Positions 59,798-64,000 of a stretch of 64,000 nucleotides of DNA are shown piece by piece (position 1 is the stretch's first letter; each line of letters starts with the position of its first letter). The position numbers and the translations under genes were made by a program. Source of the stretch: Clostridia bacterium (lineage in GTDB: Bacteria; Bacillota; Clostridia; Oscillospirales; Acutalibacteraceae); NCBI GenBank assembly GCA_017473925.1, contig JAFUIY010000111.1, forward strand, positions 1 through 64,000, read 5' to 3'. The notes under the pieces are model-generated. The model was not told the DNA's origin. It saw only the letters and a program-made list of their open reading frames with translations, and ran no database searches.

Positions 59798-61717
59798 TTA
59801 TCCCTCCGTGTAAGTAATTTTTTCTCTCGGGTTTACAAGCAGAGTTGCACTGTAGCGCTTGCCGAACCAGATGATTTCCCTTGCATATTCATCCCATGAA
59901 GCAATATTCTTATGGGCAACAATCTCAAGGGTGTTGGCTGTCTTTCTCAAAGGCTCATATCTGCCCTCATCAACAGCTGTAAAATAATGATAAAAGTCAT
60001 ATTGTGATTTTACGGTGACACCGTTCACAAAGGGCTTTCTTATAAGGTTTTCCTGATAATTGAAGAGATTTACAAAAACATCTTCTTCAATGCCGAAGGA
60101 CATGAGGAAGGGCTTTATTTCATCACGGAAAGAATCAAAATGATATACCATTTCCAGGAAAGCTCCCTCTTCAAAATACCAGCCCGTTGTGCCGAAAACA
60201 TCACGCTGATAGGTCCATTCAGCCTTTTCCGTATCGGCTTTTCTGCGGTAAAGGTCAGTGAAGAATTCATTCATATAGCCTTTACTCTGTTTGTAAATAT
60301 AATCATACAGCATATTATAAAAATCATAATATGACACATTTTTTTCTTTATTAAGATAAATAGCAAAGTATCTGAGCAATCCGAGGTGATGGAATGTCTG
60401 CAGAATGACGGCAAACATACATGCTTTCACCCAGTCGGCTTTAGGCATTGAAGAGGTTTCGGTGATGACATCAAAATATTCACCTACACCGTTGAACTCG
60501 GGGTTGTAGTGAATGCCGAGAAGAGGGATTTTTGATGTCTTTATACCGTGCTTCTCTCTGTATTCCCTGCTTCCCATCTGAGTGTTTGGATAAACCTGAC
60601 ACTCATATACGGTCATTGAGTTGTTCTGTCCCGACTCAAGCAGACGGCACATACCGCGGCAGAAGCTTTCGTATGTTTCACCGGGCAAGCCCAGAATCAG
60701 CTCTGTATATGTGGGAATACCTGCTTCATTGTACCTTGCATCAAGTGATGAAAAATGCTCAAGAGTGAGATTCTTTCTGCCGATATTCTCAAGGGTTTTT
60801 CCGTCAAGTGACTGATATGCGAGAGTAACACCCTTGTCGGCATTGTTTTTATTGAGTATATAGCCTGCTTCAAAGACAGTGTCATCGCTTTCCTTTGCAT
60901 AACAGGGCTTGAAGACATCGGGATAACCGTACTTTTTCTTCTGTTCAATGACATACTCCGCAATTTCAACATCACGCTCAAAAATGCCGAAATTTGCATC
61001 TGCACAGTAGCAGTATTTTATTCTGTTCCTTGCAATCCATTCAATTTCTGCTTTGATTTTTTCCATGGGGAACTGACGGAGCTTCTTCGTAAAGCACCAT
61101 TCGCAGTAAGCACATGTATAGGGACAGCCTCTGTTGGTTTCAAGGGTTGCATGGAATTCCCTGTCGGGGAATTCCTTCATTATATTATCAAATATCCCTG
61201 CAATATAAGGTGACGGATAGGACGAAATATCTGCAGGATGCTTTTCTTCTGTTGTGATTATTCCTTCTTCTGTTCTGAATGAAAGGTTGGGAACTGATGT
61301 CAGAGAGTCACCGTTTTTTACGGCTTTCAGGAATAAAGTGGTTGTTTCCTCCCCTTCATTGTGCATGAGGTAATCTATAAAATCATACTTTTCAAGGAAT
61401 TCCCCTCCTGCAGGGACACTGTGACCGCCGAAAATGATTTTTACATCGGGATAAAGCTTTTTCAGCGCCTTTGCAAGAGTCTTGTTATATTCAAGATTCC
61501 ATGTAAAGCATGACATTGCAACATAATCGGGATTGACGAACCTTTTTACCGTGTCGCTTATTTTTTCACGCATGACAACAATGTCGGGTATATCGTAATA
61601 CTCAACAATGTCTTTGTCATTTTTAAGATAAGCAGCTATACAGCCCACGGAATAGGGCAGAAAAACGGGCGACGAATATGAAACGCCTATCTGCACAAGG
61701 TAAAATCTTTTTTTCAT
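59798..61717 (-). CDS. B12-binding-type radical SAM protein, second family (copy 1)
   Basis: This 639-aa protein has a cobalamin-binding-like domain (~1-140; IIFGGHSVP, HNEGEETTTLF), a radical SAM core with the usual spacing (Cys198, Cys202, Cys205 in NRGCPYTCAYCEW), the motif TYTELILGLPGETYESF, and a C-terminal region of ~230 residues that is unique to this family. It is a clear paralog of the 641-aa protein upstream. Its ATG overlaps that gene's stop by 4 nt (ATGA); the longer open frame to 61783 has no support. The function may be methylation or C-C bond change of a common scaffold. Confidence 0.85.
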   Translation of the reverse strand: MKKRFYLVQIGVSYSSPVFLPYSVGCIAAYLKNDKDIVEYYDIPDIVVMREKISDTVKRFVNPDYVAMSCFTWNLEYNKTLAKALKKLYPDVKIIFGGHSVPAGGEFLEKYDFIDYLMHNEGEETTTLFLKAVKNGDSLTSVPNLSFRTEEGIITTEEKHPADISSYPSPYIAGIFDNIMKEFPDREFHATLETNRGCPYTCAYCEWCFTKKLRQFPMEKIKAEIEWIARNRIKYCYCADANFGIFERDVEIAEYVIEQKKKYGYPDVFKPCYAKESDDTVFEAGYILNKNNADKGVTLAYQSLDGKTLENIGRKNLTLEHFSSLDARYNEAGIPTYTELILGLPGETYESFCRGMCRLLESGQNNSMTVYECQVYPNTQMGSREYREKHGIKTSKIPLLGIHYNPEFNGVGEYFDVITETSSMPKADWVKACMFAVILQTFHHLGLLRYFAIYLNKEKNVSYYDFYNMLYDYIYKQSKGYMNEFFTDLYRRKADTEKAEWTYQRDVFGTTGWYFEEGAFLEMVYHFDSFRDEIKPFLMSFGIEEDVFVNLFNYQENLIRKPFVNGVTVKSQYDFYHYFTAVDEGRYEPLRKTANTLEIVAHKNIASWDEYAREIIWFGKRYSATLLVNPREKITYTEG

Positions 61718-63639
61718 TTGTTCGTTTTCACGCTTTCTGTTGCACTTAAATGTAAATTGCCGAATTCCTTTCTGCCGTACCATACGCTGAAACGGGCATA
61801 ATCGGAGAATGTATCAAAGGGTCTTCTGACATTCACACGGCAGACATTTTCTTCCTTTCTGAGAAGTGCCTCTTCATTACGGTAGACAGCAGAATAGTAT
61901 TCATAAAGGTTATATGAGAATACTTCTTCACTTGTCCTGTCATAGGGCTTTTTGAGAATAAACCTCTGAAACCTGAGAAGCTCACTGAGCATATCATCGC
62001 TGATATATACAGAAAGAAAAGGAAGTGTTTCCTTATAGAATCTGTCAATATCATAAACAAGATTCAGGAATATATATTCTTCACCCGGCCATATAACATT
62101 GCCGAAACGGCTGTCTGTGAATGTGAGTGAAGCATTATCGGATATGACTTCACGGAGTCTTTTTTCTGTCTGCGAAAAGACTTTATAAGCAAGAGTGTCT
62201 TTGTTCTTATTTATATAATCAAGGAAATCCGAATAAAAACTTGTGTATTCAATGCCCTTTTCACGGTTAAGATAAATCGCAAAAAACGGGAGAAGACCAC
62301 CGTGATGAAGACTCTGCACGGCAAATGAGAACATATTGCTTTTTACCCAGTCCTCTTCACTCATTGAATAGGTGGATGTGACAATACGGGAATATTCCTG
62401 CACTTCATCCTTTTCATCAGCTTCACGGTGAGGCTGATTGAGAGGAATTTTCGTCACACCTATTTTATATTTTTCGGTGTATTCCCTGTCACTCATACCT
62501 GCACAGGGCAGATATTCACAGTTATGGATATAAATTGCATGGTGCTGACCTGCACACAGAAGTGTTTCAAGTCCTGAAACAAAGCTGTCATATGTTTCAC
62601 CGGGAAGACCCAGAATCAGCTCCGTATATGTTGCAATCCCCTCAGAAGCATATCTGCCGAGGAGTTTTTTATAATTATCGATAGGTATGTTTTCCCTGCC
62701 AACATTGTCAAGGGCTTCCCTGCTGAGTGACTGAAATGAAAGGGTGACACCCTTATTCATTCCGCACTCATTGAGCTTTCTTGTCATACTGAAAACAATA
62801 TCGTTGCTGTTTTTGGCATAGGATGTCTGGAAATTCCTGAGATGTCCCGTTCTGTTATGGATTTCAACCATACGGTCGATTATCTCTTCATCACGCTTTA
62901 CAATGCCGAAATTGGCATCAGCACCGCCGAAGCCGTCAATACCGTGGTCTGCAAGCCATTCAAGCTCAGCATAGATTTTTTCAAGAGGGAAAAACTTGAC
63001 CTTCGGTGAATCAAGATTACCCCAGTCACAGTATCTGCATTTATAGGGACAGCCTCTGCTTGTTTCAATAACAGCATAAAAGCTCAGGTCCTTATGTTTT
63101 TCAAGAATTGAATCAAAAACGCCCGTAAGATACGGTGACGGATAATCAGTGCCTGACATGCACTGTTTTCTTGTAAAATGAAGCTCACCGTCTTTTTTAT
63201 AAGCAATACCGGGAACATCGCAGATATCTCCGTCACCTGCAAGGGTTCTGAGAAGTTTTACAAAAACCTCTTCTCCCTCACCGAAAATGAAGTAATCGGC
63301 AAAGGGACACTCCCCTGCAATGTCATTGTTTTCACTTATATGATGACCGCCGAAGATAATGACACAGTCGGGATACTTTTCTCTGAGCTTTGTTGCAAGA
63401 AGCCTGTTGTATTCATAATTCCACAGGTAATTTGAAAAGCCGACAACAGCAGGATTTTCCATTCTTGCAAGAACACTGTCAGTATCCTCCCTGAGAAAGA
63501 AAATCTCGCCGAAGCTGTAGTTTTCACAGATAAAATCATCTGCTTTTGCCGAGGCGACAAGAACGCCTGCAGCATAAGGAAAATAGGTGGACTTACCGTG
63601 AAGATAATTCGCCTGTACCATATAAACATTCTTTTTCAC
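61714..63639 (-). CDS. B12-binding-type radical SAM protein, second family (copy 2)
   Basis: This 641-aa paralog of the previous protein has a cobalamin-binding-like domain (~1-140; IIFGGHHIS, FGEGEEVFVKLL), a radical SAM core with Cys197, Cys201 and Cys204 (SRGCPYKCRYCDW), TYTELILGLPGETYDSF, and the same C-terminal region ending near SVWYGRKEFGN. The GTG start follows a weak RBS (GGCGGA). It begins 21 nt after the stop of a third family member cut by the window edge. Confidence 0.85.
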   Translation of the reverse strand: MKKNVYMVQANYLHGKSTYFPYAAGVLVASAKADDFICENYSFGEIFFLREDTDSVLARMENPAVVGFSNYLWNYEYNRLLATKLREKYPDCVIIFGGHHISENNDIAGECPFADYFIFGEGEEVFVKLLRTLAGDGDICDVPGIAYKKDGELHFTRKQCMSGTDYPSPYLTGVFDSILEKHKDLSFYAVIETSRGCPYKCRYCDWGNLDSPKVKFFPLEKIYAELEWLADHGIDGFGGADANFGIVKRDEEIIDRMVEIHNRTGHLRNFQTSYAKNSNDIVFSMTRKLNECGMNKGVTLSFQSLSREALDNVGRENIPIDNYKKLLGRYASEGIATYTELILGLPGETYDSFVSGLETLLCAGQHHAIYIHNCEYLPCAGMSDREYTEKYKIGVTKIPLNQPHREADEKDEVQEYSRIVTSTYSMSEEDWVKSNMFSFAVQSLHHGGLLPFFAIYLNREKGIEYTSFYSDFLDYINKNKDTLAYKVFSQTEKRLREVISDNASLTFTDSRFGNVIWPGEEYIFLNLVYDIDRFYKETLPFLSVYISDDMLSELLRFQRFILKKPYDRTSEEVFSYNLYEYYSAVYRNEEALLRKEENVCRVNVRRPFDTFSDYARFSVWYGRKEFGNLHLSATESVKTNK

Positions 63640-63660
63640 GGTTTCCGCCTGCCTTTCCGT

Positions 63661-64000
63661 TCAAATCATTTCAATATCATCCTTATATGATGACCAGCCC
63701 ATTCTGCCGTACCATATAACGAACTTGCCGAAGTCCTGCCAGTTATTCATGACATTGCTGTCACGCATAAGGAGTGTGTGCTCCTTCTTTTCAAGGGGAT
63801 GATATGCATTTACATAAATATTTTTAAGATAAGTGTGTATATCATAGCTGAGCTTCACTGTTTTTTCTTCATCATCGGGCTTTCTCATGATGTTCTTCTG
63901 ATATTCATAGAGACTGTCAAAAACATCATCCTCAATGTCAAATGATTTAAGAAAATCATACATTTCATCATAGAAGACATCAGGCTTTGAAAGAACATGA
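63661..64000 (-). CDS. Third copy of the second radical SAM family, 5' end outside the window
   Basis: The visible 113 codons read on without a stop to the window edge (SKPDVFYDEMYDFLKSFDIE and on). They match the C-terminal region of the two downstream paralogs: the FYDE-PFL region, YQKNIMRKP versus YQENLIRKP, and FVIWYGRMGW versus IIWFGKRY. The first in-frame ATG at 63963 is internal. So at least three members of this family lie in tandem, and the operon extends beyond the window. Confidence 0.85.
   Translation of the reverse strand, partial: HVLSKPDVFYDEMYDFLKSFDIEDDVFDSLYEYQKNIMRKPDDEEKTVKLSYDIHTYLKNIYVNAYHPLEKKEHTLLMRDSNVMNNWQDFGKFVIWYGRMGWSSYKDDIEMI

Noticed and set aside
55426..64000. 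RiPP precursor peptide within the radical SAM operon
   Set aside because: Genes are nearly contiguous, with gaps of 2-21 nt or overlaps, so there is no room for a precursor inside the visible part.

Overview
The window looks like part of the chromosome of a spore-forming, anaerobic, AT-rich Clostridia bacterium, most likely a Ruminococcus-like member of the Oscillospiraceae/Ruminococcaceae. The reasons are a SpoIIID sporulation regulator, Rex and an iron alcohol dehydrogenase, two cellulosome-type dockerin proteins, frequent GTG/TTG starts behind strong AGGAGG-type ribosome binding sites, and consensus sigma-A promoters. I found no rRNA, tRNA, CRISPR array, transposase or phage gene.

Layout. 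(1) 0.3-5.0 kb, plus strand: a three-gene GlpA-like/FAD-oxidoreductase/DUF1667 operon, a mosaic repeat, and a cytoplasmic GH29 fucosidase. (2) 5.0-29.8 kb, minus strand: about 25 kb in one direction. It holds seven FHA-domain proteins, two Ser/Thr kinases, three PP2C phosphatases, two von Willebrand A (vWA) surface proteins that carry intracellular FHA domains, a LytTR regulator whose receiver lacks the phosphoacceptor Asp, a ~2100-residue Ig-repeat surface protein, and zinc-ribbon membrane proteins. A consensus promoter at ~29.77 kb starts it. I read it as one phosphothreonine signalling system linking the cell surface to the cytoplasm, and it is the best candidate here for an undescribed system. 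(3) 30-38.8 kb: M20 peptidase, then aconitase/isocitrate dehydrogenase/Rex, SpoIIID, and an XRE-DUF2157/GDYXXLXY pair. (4) 39-46 kb: an ECF sigma operon (sigma, beta-propeller protein, two membrane-anchored proteins), HAD hydrolase, FAD oxidoreductase, and a secreted dockerin protein that shares a near-identical 31-bp promoter with the sigma operon. (5) 46-55.4 kb: GtrA-like protein, Fe-alcohol dehydrogenase, an eighth FHA protein, a two-component system whose regulator has an in-frame amber stop, NrdR, CCA-adding enzyme, a tiny lipoprotein, and an InlB-repeat/dockerin surface protein. (6) 55.4-64 kb, minus strand: a tightly packed operon of at least five B12-type radical SAM proteins in two paralogous families plus a family 2 glycosyltransferase, running off the window edge.

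Four intergenic islands (3.4, 33.7, 38.9 and 43.1 kb) share an unusual build. Short tandem-repeat ends, inverted at three of them, flank cores that in three of the four contain tiny hairpins, mostly with 3-nt loops. Two adjacent regulator genes (spoIIID and the XRE-DUF2157 gene) have their ribosome binding sites inside ~17-bp hairpins.
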